DNA of 64,000 bases, from the NCBI GenBank assembly GCA_016281295.1, contig JAEEII010000184.1, positions 8,228 through 72,227 on the forward strand, in the 5' to 3' direction. The first letter of the stretch is position 1, and every line of letters begins with the position of its first letter. The DNA comes from Bacteroidales bacterium (GTDB taxonomy: Bacteria; Bacteroidota; Bacteroidia; Bacteroidales; F082). The notes under the pieces were generated by a model. That model was not told where the DNA came from. It saw nothing but the letters and a program-made list of their open reading frames with translations, and searched no databases. This document shows, piece after piece, positions 30,420-39,568 of the stretch. A program made the position numbers and the translations under genes.

Positions 30420-32438
30420 ATGAAAAGAATAAATGTTTTGAGAATCACCGCATTGGCCATCATGTCTATGGCTTTCCTTGGTGCTTCAGGACAGTCGAAA
30501 CTGGATAAAAAAGTCTTGATGACCATCGGCGACACCCCAGTCACCGTCAAGGAGTTTTGCGATGTGTATAACAAAAACAACCTCAAAAGCGATGTCATTG
30601 AGAAAAAGTCAGTGGATGAATATCTCGACTTGTTTGTGAACTTCCGGATGAAAGTGATGGAAGCTTACGATCTGAAACTCGATACCAATGCCAAATTCAA
30701 GAAGGAATTTGAGGGCTACCGGAAACAGCTGGCAAAGCCATATTTCACTGACGATCATATCAGCGAAGAACTGGTGGAAGAAGCCTATCAGCGAAAACAG
30801 AAGGACATCAGAGCTTCCCATATCTTGATTACCTGTGACAAGCATGCCCTGCCTTCTGACACCTTGAAGGCCTATAACAAAGCGATGGAAATCCGAGAAA
30901 AAGCCCTCAAAGGTGAGGACTTCGGTCGTCTCGCCGTGCTGTATTCACAAGATCCTTCCGCCCATGATGTGAAGGCTACCGAGAAGACCCCGGCTCGTAA
31001 AGGCAACCAAGGTGACTTGGGCTATTTCACCGTGTTCGACATGGTGTATCCCTTCGAGTCTGCCGCATATAGCCTCAGCGAAGGCGAGATTTCAATGCCT
31101 GTAAGAAGCGATTTCGGCTACCATCTCATCAAGGTCAGCAGCATCACCGACGCTATGGGCACTATCGACGCAGCCCATATCTTCCTCGCTTTGCCACAAA
31201 ATGCCTCCGACGAGGATGTGCAGGCTGTGAAAGAAAAAGCGGAGAACATCTATAAACAACTGGTTGAAAACAAAGGCTCCAACTGGAACGAAATGGTGCT
31301 GAAATATTCTGATGACAATGGCACCAAAAACAACAAAGGCAGCCTCTCTCCTTTTTCAGTCAGCCGTGTCGTCCCTCAATTTGTCGAGGCTCTCAAGGGC
31401 TTGAAACAGGGCGAGTTCTCAAAACCTATCCGCACCAACTATGGCTTCCATATCGTTAAACTGTTGAGCAACACCGGTGTCGGCACCTTTGAAAGCGAAA
31501 AACAAGGTATTTCAAGCCGTATCGAAAAAGATATGCGCTCCAAGAAGACTGAAGAAGTTGTCATTCAACAGATTAAAAAGGATTATGGCTTCAAGGAAAA
31601 TGTGAATAACCTCAATGGTTTTATGGAGACGGTTGACAGCACGTTGGTGAGAGCTGCCTTCGTGCCCGCCGAACAAGTGGATATGAATGCGGAGCTCTTC
31701 CGTATCGGAGATGCCAAGAGCACTGTGAGCGATTTTGTGACTTATATCAAATCAAAACAGTCGCCTCAACGATTCCTCAGCCCCCATACCTACGCCTACC
31801 AACTGTATGACGCTTTCCAGAACCAGAAAGTCCTGGATTACGCGGACCTGCATCTTGAAGAGAAATATCCTGATTTCAAAACCCTGGTTCAGGAATACAA
31901 CGACGGCATCCTGCTCTTTGACCTCATGGAACAACAAGTGTGGAACAAGGCCATCACCGATACCGTTGGCCTGCAAGAGTTTTATGACCGCAACGCCTCC
32001 AAATATATGTGGAAAGACCGCGTCGAAGTTCTCTATGTCACCGTGCCCAAAAAGGAGATGCTTCCCAGAGTGAGGGAACTTCTCGACGAGAACCTGCCTT
32101 TGGACACGCTGAAAGCAGCCTTTGTGCGTGATTCCCTGAATGGCACCTACGTGAAAAAGAACTTCTTCCAGCATGGCGAAAACCAGTATGTCGAAGAAAC
32201 TGAATGGAAAGCTGGCGTGAGAAAAGAATTCCCATCTACCATCGACAACTCCACCACTATCGTCAACATCCTCCAAGTACGCAAGCCTGAAATCAAGACC
32301 TTGCGCGAGGCGAAAGGCCTGGTGACCTCTGACTATCAAGTGGAACTCGAGGAAAAGTGGATGGACGCGCTGCATAAAAAATATCCAGTGCAGATTGATG
32401 AGAAAGTGCTGAACCAGGTTAGGAAACGCTATCAATGA
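30420..32438 (+). CDS. Periplasmic peptidyl-prolyl isomerase with two parvulin domains
   Basis: A 672-residue chaperone of the SurA/PpiC class. Its signal peptide (ITALAIMSMAFLGASGQ) is followed by a SurA-N-like helical region. Two parvulin rotamase domains follow: the first with IRASHILI ... DLGYFTVFDMVYPFESAAYSL ... VRSDFGYHLIKV, the second with AAHIFLAL ... KGSLSPFSVSRVVPQFVEAL ... IRTNYGFHIVKL. The C-terminal 250 residues are helical. It should help fold outer-membrane proteins. The stop overlaps the next ATG (ATGA), and the next two genes are related periplasmic proteins. Confidence 0.88.
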   Translation: MKRINVLRITALAIMSMAFLGASGQSKLDKKVLMTIGDTPVTVKEFCDVYNKNNLKSDVIEKKSVDEYLDLFVNFRMKVMEAYDLKLDTNAKFKKEFEGYRKQLAKPYFTDDHISEELVEEAYQRKQKDIRASHILITCDKHALPSDTLKAYNKAMEIREKALKGEDFGRLAVLYSQDPSAHDVKATEKTPARKGNQGDLGYFTVFDMVYPFESAAYSLSEGEISMPVRSDFGYHLIKVSSITDAMGTIDAAHIFLALPQNASDEDVQAVKEKAENIYKQLVENKGSNWNEMVLKYSDDNGTKNNKGSLSPFSVSRVVPQFVEALKGLKQGEFSKPIRTNYGFHIVKLLSNTGVGTFESEKQGISSRIEKDMRSKKTEEVVIQQIKKDYGFKENVNNLNGFMETVDSTLVRAAFVPAEQVDMNAELFRIGDAKSTVSDFVTYIKSKQSPQRFLSPHTYAYQLYDAFQNQKVLDYADLHLEEKYPDFKTLVQEYNDGILLFDLMEQQVWNKAITDTVGLQEFYDRNASKYMWKDRVEVLYVTVPKKEMLPRVRELLDENLPLDTLKAAFVRDSLNGTYVKKNFFQHGENQYVEETEWKAGVRKEFPSTIDNSTTIVNILQVRKPEIKTLREAKGLVTSDYQVELEEKWMDALHKKYPVQIDEKVLNQVRKRYQ

Positions 32439-33283
32439 GAAAACCTGTCCTTTTGGTTCTTGCCCTGCTGGTCGTCGCTACAGGATGCCGCGATTATCTC
32501 GTGAAATCAGATCGTGTGGTGGTGGCGGAATGCTATGGGAATAAGCTCTATGCAGAGGACTTGGCTGGCGTGGTGTCTGCCGAGGCTAACCGCTTGGACA
32601 GCTTGTCCCGTGTCAATGCCTTCATCGACTCCTGGATTCGTCGTCAGCTGCTGATCCATCAGGCGGAAAAAAACCTTGCCCCCGATCAACTGGACTTCTC
32701 AAAACAACTGCAAGACTATCGCAACTCCTTGGTGATCTATGCATACGAGTCAAAGCTGATTGAGCAATATCTTGACACGGTGGTTAGCGAGGAAGAACTG
32801 AATCAGTATTATGAGGATAACAAACAGAACTTCCAGCTAAGATCGACGATGGTGAAGACCGCCTATGTCATCCTGGATCAAGATTGTAAACACCGCAAAG
32901 AGTTTCAACAGCTGATGAGTAACCGTGATACCTTGATGCTCCCCAAACTTGATGCGTTGGCCACTCATTACGCGGTGACCAGTTTCCTTGATGTTGATTC
33001 CTGGGTGCGTTTTGACGATCTCCTGACCCAAGTGCCCATCGAAGTGTACAACACCGAGAGTTTTCTCAAGAAAAACAAATTCGTGTCGTTTGAGAAAGAC
33101 AACCTCGTGTATATGATTCGCTTCGAGGACTATCTTTTGGAGGAGAGCCTTTCTCCTTTGGAGATTGAAAGTGAGAACATCAAAAATATCATTCTTCTGA
33201 TGCGACAGAAGACCCTGCTTTCTCAGATGGCCAATGACTTGTACGAGAAAGCTCAAAAGGAAAAAGTGTTTGAAATCTATTAA
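32435..33283 (+). CDS. SurA N-domain-like lipoprotein lacking a rotamase domain
   Basis: A 282-residue lipoprotein (VLALLVVATGCRD, lipobox Cys18). The body resembles the SurA N-terminal chaperone fold (YGNKLYAEDLAGVV..., AFIDSWIRRQLLIHQAEK, VSEEELNQYYEDNKQNFQL), but I see no parvulin signature such as GxLGxxxxGxM, so isomerase activity is doubtful. It sits between two SurA-like proteins in one tightly packed operon, which suggests a shared role in outer-membrane protein assembly. Confidence 0.78.
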   Translation: MRKPVLLVLALLVVATGCRDYLVKSDRVVVAECYGNKLYAEDLAGVVSAEANRLDSLSRVNAFIDSWIRRQLLIHQAEKNLAPDQLDFSKQLQDYRNSLVIYAYESKLIEQYLDTVVSEEELNQYYEDNKQNFQLRSTMVKTAYVILDQDCKHRKEFQQLMSNRDTLMLPKLDALATHYAVTSFLDVDSWVRFDDLLTQVPIEVYNTESFLKKNKFVSFEKDNLVYMIRFEDYLLEESLSPLEIESENIKNIILLMRQKTLLSQMANDLYEKAQKEKVFEIY

Positions 33284-33293
33284 AGACGTAATT

Positions 33294-34676
33294 ATGTTGA
33301 AAAGAATCGTGTTACTGACAATGATGGCCATCTCTCTGGCCGCCTCGGCTCAGCCTAAAAGCAGCTCGCAAGTCGTGGACAAGGTGGTCGCAGTGGTCGG
33401 CAAGAATATCATCCTTCAGTCGGACGTGGAGAGCCAATACCTGCAATACCGGATGCAGGTCGGCACGGAAGGTGCTGGGTCATCAGTTCGTTGTGAGATT
33501 CTGGAGGACCTGCTGTTTCAGAAACTGATGTTGAATCAGGCGGAGATGGACAGCCTCACCGTTTCGGATGATGAGGTGGAAGCAGAACTCAGCCGCCGTA
33601 TCAGCGACTTGATTGGTCGTGCGGGATCTCAGGAGAAACTGGAGTCAGTGTTTAACAAAACCATGTCAGAAATCAAAGACGAGCTTCGCCGGATGGTCAA
33701 AGACAAGATGCTGCAAGACCAAGTCAAAGCTGACATCCTGAAAGGAGTGGTGGTGACTCCCGCCGAAGTCAAGAGTTTTTTCCAGCGGATGCCCCAAGAC
33801 AGCCTGCCTATGATCGACACTGAATATGAAATCGCACAGATTGTGAAACGTCCCCCCATCAGCATCGATGAGAAGCTGAAAGTGAAAGACCAACTCTATC
33901 AGTTACGTCGCCGTATCCTCGATGGGGAGAGCTTCTCCATGATGGCTGTCCTGTATTCTGAGGATCCAGGCTCTGCCAAGAAAGGCGGTGAACTAGGCTT
34001 CAGAGGACGCGGTGAGTTTGCTCAAGAGTTTGAGAACGTGGCGTTTAATCTCAAAGAAGGCGAGATTTCGGAAGTGGTGGAGACTCAGTTCGGTTTCCAT
34101 ATCATACAGCTGATTGAACGAAGAGGAGACTATGTCAACTGCCGCCATATCTTGATGACTGCCAAAGTACCTGTCGAGGCTCTTGAAGAGGCTCAACATG
34201 AGCTCGACTCCGCTGCCGCACTCATCAGAAGCGGTGAGATGACCTTCGAGGAGGCTTGTAAAAAGTTCAGCGACGATGACTCCAAAACCAACGGTGGCTA
34301 TATCATGAACCCTGCCTACGGAGGCAACCGTCTTGGCCTTCAAGACCTTCAGGAACTGGAAGGCTATTTCCCGGAACTGAAAAACCTGGCTTTCGTCATC
34401 AGCAAACTCGATGTCAACCAAGTGAGTGACCCAGTCCCCATGACCACCAGCGACAATAAAGACGCATTCCGTCTCGTCGTGGTGAAGAAAAAAATCGACG
34501 CCCACAAGGCGAATTTGACCGATGACTACGCTCGTGTCCAGACATGGGCCGTCAGTGATAAAAACCAACAGGCCATCGCAAACTGGATTCGCCAAAAGGC
34601 TAAGAAAGCCTTCATCCATATTGACAAGGATTTCGCCGATTGCGACTTCCATTTCGAATGGCAAGTGAAAGAATAA
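33294..34676 (+). CDS. SurA-like periplasmic chaperone/peptidyl-prolyl isomerase
   Basis: A 460-residue protein starting at ATG 33294 (MLKRIVLLTMMAISLAASAQ signal peptide); an upstream in-frame codon overlaps the previous gene and is unlikely. The SurA N-domain (VVDKVVAVVGKNIILQSDVESQ) is followed by parvulin domain 1 (KKGGELGFRGRGEFAQEFENVAFNL ... VETQFGFHIIQL) and domain 2 beginning RHILMTAKV with SDDDSKTNGGYIMNP. The architecture matches SurA, the main carrier of unfolded outer-membrane proteins. It is third in a run of three related genes. Confidence 0.9.
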   Translation: MLKRIVLLTMMAISLAASAQPKSSSQVVDKVVAVVGKNIILQSDVESQYLQYRMQVGTEGAGSSVRCEILEDLLFQKLMLNQAEMDSLTVSDDEVEAELSRRISDLIGRAGSQEKLESVFNKTMSEIKDELRRMVKDKMLQDQVKADILKGVVVTPAEVKSFFQRMPQDSLPMIDTEYEIAQIVKRPPISIDEKLKVKDQLYQLRRRILDGESFSMMAVLYSEDPGSAKKGGELGFRGRGEFAQEFENVAFNLKEGEISEVVETQFGFHIIQLIERRGDYVNCRHILMTAKVPVEALEEAQHELDSAAALIRSGEMTFEEACKKFSDDDSKTNGGYIMNPAYGGNRLGLQDLQELEGYFPELKNLAFVISKLDVNQVSDPVPMTTSDNKDAFRLVVVKKKIDAHKANLTDDYARVQTWAVSDKNQQAIANWIRQKAKKAFIHIDKDFADCDFHFEWQVKE

Positions 34677-34713
34677 AAAGGAATAACCAGTATAACTTAG
34701 AAACACTGCATCA

Positions 34714-35676
34714 ATGTATAATTCCGACATCGAAGGAGCCAAAGCTCTGGTGGAGAAATATAGCCGGTTGCGTCAAGAGATCGGCAAGGTGATTGTGGGT
34801 CAGGAAGAAATCGTCCATAACACCATTCTGTCTATTTTTTGTCAGGGACATGTCTTGTTAGTGGGTGTCCCGGGGTTGGCAAAGACCTTGCTTGTCAACA
34901 CAATCGGACAGGCCTTGGGACTCAGCTTCAGCCGTATCCAGTTTACACCTGACCTGATGCCATCCGATATCGTCGGTACCGAGATCCTGAATGAGTCGAG
35001 ACAATTCCATTTCGTAAAAGGTCCGGTGTTCGCCAATATCGTGCTTGCCGACGAAATCAACCGTACCCCTCCAAAGACCCAAGCCGCTTTGCTTGAGGCT
35101 ATGCAGGAGAAGTGCATCACTGTGTCGGGTAAGACGTATCGTCTGGAAGAGCCTTTCTTTGTGCTGGCCACCCAGAACCCCATTGAGCAGGAAGGTACCT
35201 ATCCCTTGCCTGAGGCACAACTTGACCGTTTCATGTTTAACTTGCAGTTGGGTTATCCTTCCTATCAGGAGGAAGTGGACATCGTGAAAAACACCACGGT
35301 AGGGAAGGAGGTGAAGGTAACCCCAGTCCTCTCTCCGGAAGAGATTATCTATTTCCAACAACTGGTGCGTAGGGTGCCTGTCTCCGACCATGTCTATGAA
35401 TATGCGGTGGCTTTGTCAGCCAAAACCCGTCCAGGAACACCTTCCGCCCACGAATGGGCCAACCGTTTCTTGAGCTGGGGCGCTGGACCTCGTGCCTCAC
35501 AATACCTCATCATTGGCGCTAAAGCCAATGCTTTGCTGGCCGGGAAATACGCGCCCGACATCGAAGATGTGCGACAGGTAGCCATTCCCATTCTGCGGCA
35601 CCGTATCATCAGAAACTATTCCGCCGAGGCAGAAGGCGTGAGCATCGAAGACATCATCAACGAGCTGATGAGATAA
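34714..35676 (+). CDS. MoxR-family AAA+ ATPase
   Basis: A 320-residue cytosolic ATPase. Walker A reads GVPGLAKTLL, Walker B VLADEINRTPPKTQAALLEAMQE and sensor LATQNPIEQEGTYPLPEAQLDRFMF, all typical of MoxR. MoxR proteins act as chaperones that usually pair with DUF58/VWA proteins in envelope stress systems. No such partner follows here: the next feature is a terminator and then an opposite-strand gene. It probably belongs to the preceding chaperone operon (37 bp gap). Confidence 0.92.
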   Translation: MYNSDIEGAKALVEKYSRLRQEIGKVIVGQEEIVHNTILSIFCQGHVLLVGVPGLAKTLLVNTIGQALGLSFSRIQFTPDLMPSDIVGTEILNESRQFHFVKGPVFANIVLADEINRTPPKTQAALLEAMQEKCITVSGKTYRLEEPFFVLATQNPIEQEGTYPLPEAQLDRFMFNLQLGYPSYQEEVDIVKNTTVGKEVKVTPVLSPEEIIYFQQLVRRVPVSDHVYEYAVALSAKTRPGTPSAHEWANRFLSWGAGPRASQYLIIGAKANALLAGKYAPDIEDVRQVAIPILRHRIIRNYSAEAEGVSIEDIINELMR

Positions 35677-35680
35677 AAAC

Positions 35681-35712
35681 AAGAGAGACCGACAGTTGCC
35701 GGTCTCTCTTCT
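35681..35712. terminator. Bidirectional terminator between moxR and the HTH gene
   Basis: AAGAGAGACCG (35681-35691) pairs with CGGTCTCTCTT (35700-35710) over an 8-base loop. On the minus strand it is followed by GTTTTTATC, a good terminator for the HTH gene. On the plus strand the tail is weaker (CTTATG) but lies 5 bp after the moxR stop. Confidence 0.75.
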
Positions 35713-35741
35713 TATGAATTCCAATGGGAAAAAACTTCTTG

Positions 35742-36062
35742 TTAGACTCCCTGGTTCGAGGAGATTCTTCTCTTGGCCTCTTTGGAGAAAATGGAGAAGA
35801 AGTCTCTGTGAAGGATGATGGAGATGCGCATCAACAACTCAGTGTCGATGTCTTGGCGACGGAAGATGTTGTACACGTTGGTGCGGTCGCAGTCAAGCTT
35901 CCGAGCCAGCCATGACACCGTGCGCTCTTGGTTTTTCAACTCTTGTTGGATGGTGGTACCAATGAAAATGGCGTTTTCATCACCTTCAGCAGCCGTGGCT
36001 CTCTTGGCTCTCGGCTTTCTCGTAACCTTCTTGGTTTCTTTGATCTCGTTTGTGTTTTCCAT
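35742..36062 (-). CDS. Small helix-turn-helix DNA-binding protein
   Basis: A 106-residue basic protein. The first 30 residues are disordered and Lys/Arg/Ala-rich (KKVTRKPRAKRATAAEGD). Residues about 35-95 look like a Cro/C1-type HTH: ELKNQERTVSWLARKLDCDRTNVYNIFRR as helices 1-3, then DTELLMRISIILHRDFFSIFS. The target is unknown; nearby palindromes (TTCACGTGAA at 36275-36284 and TTCACGTG at 36124-36131) are possible sites. An unusually long leader of about 300 bp with strong secondary structure precedes it. Confidence 0.72.
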   Translation of the reverse strand: MENTNEIKETKKVTRKPRAKRATAAEGDENAIFIGTTIQQELKNQERTVSWLARKLDCDRTNVYNIFRRQDIDTELLMRISIILHRDFFSIFSKEAKRRISSNQGV

Positions 36063-36497
36063 GATCTATTGCAGGTTTTGTTGGCAATACTCCCCACAAG
36101 CTAAAAAAGATGTGGGATCACTATTCACGTGTACAGAAAGCCTAGGGAAAACCTGTAATCTCATAGTGTGTCCCACATCCATAAAAACAGAAATGATACA
36201 CTAGCTATATTGAGATTGTTGTTCCGATGGCGGGTGACCATGACGTTCCAAGAAATGTTTCCTAGGCTTTTCTCTTCACGTGAAATAATCGCTAATGCCG
36301 TTTGTTAGTAATTATAATAGTTGATTTGTATCTTTTTTTTTGTTTCTATTTCTAATTTTTCTTTTGCCATGCAAATATAGTAATTTATATTTCATATTGC
36401 CGACAGAAGTATAAAATTATCGAAAAAAAATCGATAAAAACCAATTATAATGCTGATAATTAATTATTTAGATACTTTAATTTATTTTCATTCTAAA
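36063..36497 (-). promoter_or_regulatory. Long structured leader region of the HTH gene (no coding gene)
   Basis: This 435-bp gap contains no credible ORF. On the minus strand it holds a possible promoter (TATATTTG at 36379-36372), then inverted repeat A (36284-36258), then stem B (36179-36163), repeat C (36150-36124, complementary to A), stem D (36124-36109, complementary to B) and a run of six T (36108-36103). B:D plus the T-run looks like an intrinsic terminator; A:C could compete with it. The part above 36400 is A/T-rich, with nothing else recognised. Confidence 0.55.
36103..36179 (-). terminator. Attenuator-like terminator in the HTH gene leader
   Basis: On the minus strand GATGTGGGA-CA-CACTAT (36179-36163) pairs with ATAGTG-A-TCCCACATC (36124-36109), giving 9 + 6 base pairs around a small internal loop, followed directly by TTTTTTAG. 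It is 41 bp upstream of the HTH start codon, so it would stop transcripts before the gene. The large loop contains a second hairpin (CTGTA/TACAG). Confidence 0.5.
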
Positions 36498-37166
36498 TTA
36501 GTTGTCAATGAGAAATACAGCAATTTGCCGTGGACCGTAAACTCCAGAGACGAGGTGTTGCTCGATGTCGTAGGTTCTCGTCATGCCAGTGATGAGGATG
36601 GCTTGGCGGGCTTTTTGTTCCCCCAGCCGCTTTTTGAGGCTGTGAAGGGCTTCCTTCAAACCACTGACGATCTGTTCGGTATGTGCCAGAACGAGCAGGA
36701 CATCGGCTTGGCTGAAGAGCTGTCGGCTCATGTTGTCCTCATCGGTGATCAGGATGCTGCCCGTTTGCGCCACTAAATGCTCGCATCGAGTGAAGACGAC
36801 GCGTTTGAGGTTTTCTCCTTCTGGCATCTTCTCTTGGTATCTCACCGAATAGCGGTCCAGCAAGGTTTGCATGGAGGGTTGGTTGCACCACAACGGCTCC
36901 CATCCGTTCTGAGGAGCTAGCTGTCTCATGCATTCCCCAAACTCCGCCTCGCTTTCAAGGTAGATGAAGATGCCCCCCATTTCCTTGAATTTCTGGACGA
37001 AGGTGATGGCGTTGCCGTCTTCTTCCTTGATGGGCTTCCAAGTGTCAGTCCGCAGGTCTATGTCCTTGAACATGGCCTCTGGCTTCTCGATTGTGGCGTT
37101 CCTCACCTTTGCGAGGATCTGCTCTTTGTTGGTAGTTCCTTTGTCTGATCCCTTTCTATCCTTCAT
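36498..37166 (-). CDS. LUD-domain protein (LutC/YkgG family)
   Basis: A 222-residue protein of the LUD family found in lactate utilisation protein LutC. Recognisable parts are TNKEQILAKVRNAT at the N-terminus, VAQTGSILIT, and the C-terminal GMTRTYDIEQHLVSGVYGPRQIAVFLID, close to the family pattern GPSRTADIE...GVHGP. No lutA or lutB is near; instead it follows ftsH and rsfS, a Bacteroidota arrangement whose meaning is unclear. The start is ATG 37166, overlapping the ftsH stop by 11 bp; the frame extends to a TTG at 37175. Confidence 0.8.
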   Translation of the reverse strand: MKDRKGSDKGTTNKEQILAKVRNATIEKPEAMFKDIDLRTDTWKPIKEEDGNAITFVQKFKEMGGIFIYLESEAEFGECMRQLAPQNGWEPLWCNQPSMQTLLDRYSVRYQEKMPEGENLKRVVFTRCEHLVAQTGSILITDEDNMSRQLFSQADVLLVLAHTEQIVSGLKEALHSLKKRLGEQKARQAILITGMTRTYDIEQHLVSGVYGPRQIAVFLIDN

Positions 37167-39048
37167 GGTTCTCAAGATTGTTTTCGTTGTTGTTCCAAGG
37201 GCGTTTCCCGAAGATCAGTTCCAGGTCTTCGCCAAAGATGACTTCTTTTTCAATCAGTTTCTCGGCCAGCTGGGTCAGTCCGTCCTTATGGCTGTTGAGG
37301 ATGGAGATGGCTTCTTGGTAGGCTTTTTCGACCAGCTTGCTCACTTGCTTGTCGATGGTCTCGGCGGTGGATTCGCTATAGGGCTTGGTCAGGCTGTAGT
37401 CCTGCTGGCCAGTGGAGTCATAGTAGCTCAGGTTACCAATGACTTCGTCGAGTCCGTAGTAGGTGACCATGGCGAAGGCTTGTTTGGTGACTTTCTCAAG
37501 GTCTGACAAAGCCCCGGTGGAAATCTGTCCGAAGATTACTTGCTCGGCGGCACGTCCGCCCATGGTGGCGATCATCTCGTGGTAGAGCTGTTCTTTGGTG
37601 GTGATCTGGCGTTCTTCGGGGAGATACCAAGCCGCGCCTAACGACTTGCCTCGTGGCACGATGGTGACTTTAACCAGAGGATGGGCGTATTGTAGCAACC
37701 AGCTGGTGGTGGCATGACCAGCTTCGTGGAAGGCGATGACCTTCTTCTCGTCGGCAGTGATGATTTTGTTTTTCTTTTCAAGGCCTCCGATGATGCGGTC
37801 GATGGCATCCAGGAAGTCTTGTTTCTCAATGGATTCCTTGCCTTTACGGGCAGCCATCAGCGCGGCTTCGTTGCACACGTTGGCGATGTCGGCTCCAGAG
37901 AATCCGGGAGTCTGTTTTGCCAGGAACTCGCGGTCCACATCGTTGCCGAGCTTCAAGTTGCGCATGTGTACCTCGAAGATCTCTTGGCGACCAATCAGGT
38001 CGGGAAGCTCTACGTAGATCTGGCGGTCGAAACGGCCCGCACGCATCAGAGCCTTGTCGAGAATGTCGGCACGGTTGGTGGCGGCCAGGACGATGACACC
38101 TGTGTTGGTCCCAAATCCGTCCATCTCAGTGAGGAGCTGGTTCAGGGTGCTCTCACGTTCGTCGTTGCCACCAGTGAAGGCGTTCTTGCCACGGGCGCGT
38201 CCGATGGCGTCAATCTCGTCGATGAAGATGATGCAGGGCGACTTCTCCTTGGCGTTCTTGAACAGGTCGCGCACACGAGAGGCTCCCACACCTACGAACA
38301 TCTCCACGAAGTCGGATCCTGAAATGCTAAAGAAAGGCACGTTGGCCTCGCCTGCTACCGACTTGGCCAACAAGGTCTTGCCAGTTCCGGGAGGACCTAC
38401 CAGCAACACGCCCTTCGGAATCTTGCCGCCCAACTTGGTGTATTTCTCTGGATTCTTCAGGAAATCAACGATTTCCATGATCTCTACCTTGGCCTCTTCC
38501 AAGCCAGCTACGTCTTTAAAGGTCACATTGACCGGGACACTGTCTTTGTCGAATAGCTGTGCCTTCGACTTCCCGATGTTGAAGATCTGTCCTCCGCCTC
38601 CCATGGCTCCTCGCCCCATGCCGCGCATGAGCAGGATCCAAAACACAATCAAGAGGATGAGGGGCAGCCATCCGATCAAAAACTCGCCTCCCCAGCTCTT
38701 GCGTTGTATGTTGTTGATGTAAACTGGGTCTTTGATGTTATGGTCGCGCTGCACCTGGTCCACCGACTCCTCGAAACGGTCGAGAGAGCCGATGCGGTAA
38801 GTGTATCTCACCGTTTTAGGATCCTCTTTCAGATAAATCTCCGCAATCTCCTTGTTCACCAAATCGATTTTCGACACCTCTCCGCGTTGAAGCAACTCGT
38901 TCAGCTGCCCCATGTCGATGTCTTCTCTCACGGTCTCGTCCTTGCCTGCAAAATACAGGGCAAATAAAACGACCGTCAGGATGGCATAAATCCAATAAAA
39001 GTTGAATTTCTTTCTGTTCCCAGACTTGGGTTGTTGGTTGTTTTCCAT
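37156..39048 (-). CDS. ftsH: ATP-dependent zinc metalloprotease FtsH
   Basis: A membrane-anchored AAA+ protease that degrades unstable membrane and cytosolic proteins. The 630 residues have two membrane helices (about residues 16-34 and 113-132) flanking a periplasmic domain, a Gly-rich linker ([10 protein letters not shown]), the AAA domain with [13 protein letters not shown] and [12 protein letters not shown], the second-region motif and the zinc site HEAGH near residue 440. The C-terminus ends in an Asn-rich tail. It is middle gene of rsfS-ftsH-LUD, 15 bp after rsfS and overlapping the LUD gene. Confidence 0.96.
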   Translation of the reverse strand: MENNQQPKSGNRKKFNFYWIYAILTVVLFALYFAGKDETVREDIDMGQLNELLQRGEVSKIDLVNKEIAEIYLKEDPKTVRYTYRIGSLDRFEESVDQVQRDHNIKDPVYINNIQRKSWGGEFLIGWLPLILLIVFWILLMRGMGRGAMGGGGQIFNIGKSKAQLFDKDSVPVNVTFKDVAGLEEAKVEIMEIVDFLKNPEKYTKLGGKIPKGVLLVGPPGTGKTLLAKSVAGEANVPFFSISGSDFVEMFVGVGASRVRDLFKNAKEKSPCIIFIDEIDAIGRARGKNAFTGGNDERESTLNQLLTEMDGFGTNTGVIVLAATNRADILDKALMRAGRFDRQIYVELPDLIGRQEIFEVHMRNLKLGNDVDREFLAKQTPGFSGADIANVCNEAALMAARKGKESIEKQDFLDAIDRIIGGLEKKNKIITADEKKVIAFHEAGHATTSWLLQYAHPLVKVTIVPRGKSLGAAWYLPEERQITTKEQLYHEMIATMGGRAAEQVIFGQISTGALSDLEKVTKQAFAMVTYYGLDEVIGNLSYYDSTGQQDYSLTKPYSESTAETIDKQVSKLVEKAYQEAISILNSHKDGLTQLAEKLIEKEVIFGEDLELIFGKRPWNNNENNLENHEG

Positions 39049-39063
39049 AAAAACGGGTTTGTT

Positions 39064-39438
39064 TTAGTTGTTCTCCTTCACGATGCGCTCGGCGTCGGCC
39101 CAAAGCTCTTCCAGCTGGTAGAAGCTGCGCGCCGATTGTAAAAAGATGTGGACGACGACATCGACAAAGTCAATCAAGATCCATTCGGTGTTGTCCTTGC
39201 CCTCGATATGGTAAGGCTTCACACCGGTCTTTTCCAGCACCTCATCCTCTACCTTGTCGGCAATGGCCTCCACCTGCGTCTTCGAGGTGGCATGGCAAAT
39301 CACAAAATAATCGGTCACCGCTGTGCCCGTCTCTCTTAAATCCAGCGTGACAATCTCTTTTCCCTTGACGGAATCCATGGCTTCCACTACGGTAGCCACA
39401 ATTTGTTCTGTGTTATCAGACTGATGTCTAACTCTCAT
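39064..39438 (-). CDS. rsfS: Ribosome silencing factor RsfS
   Basis: A 124-residue protein of the RsfS/Iojap family that binds ribosomal protein L14 and blocks subunit joining in starvation. Key segments are GKEIVTLDLRETGTAVTDYFVICHATSKTQ, PYHIEGKDNTEWILIDFVDVVVHIF and the end SARSFYQLEELWADAE. It is the first gene of the minus-strand operon with ftsH. A -7-like TATTTTTG on the minus strand (39484-39477) lies about 40 bp upstream. Confidence 0.93.
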   Translation of the reverse strand: MRVRHQSDNTEQIVATVVEAMDSVKGKEIVTLDLRETGTAVTDYFVICHATSKTQVEAIADKVEDEVLEKTGVKPYHIEGKDNTEWILIDFVDVVVHIFLQSARSFYQLEELWADAERIVKENN

Positions 39439-39568
39439 GTTCGTGTTTCTTCTGATACCTTAATATTAATAAACTACAAAAATACACAAATAGTTTAAAA
39501 CTGCTCTCATTTTTTCATCGGATTGGAAAAAAATGTGTATTTTCGTGCTTTCAATGGAATAGAGAGTT

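Noticed and set aside
36124..36284. Miniature transposon bounded by inverted repeats
   Set aside because: No target-site duplication or second copy in the window; regulatory or invertible explanations fit better, though inversion is not excluded.
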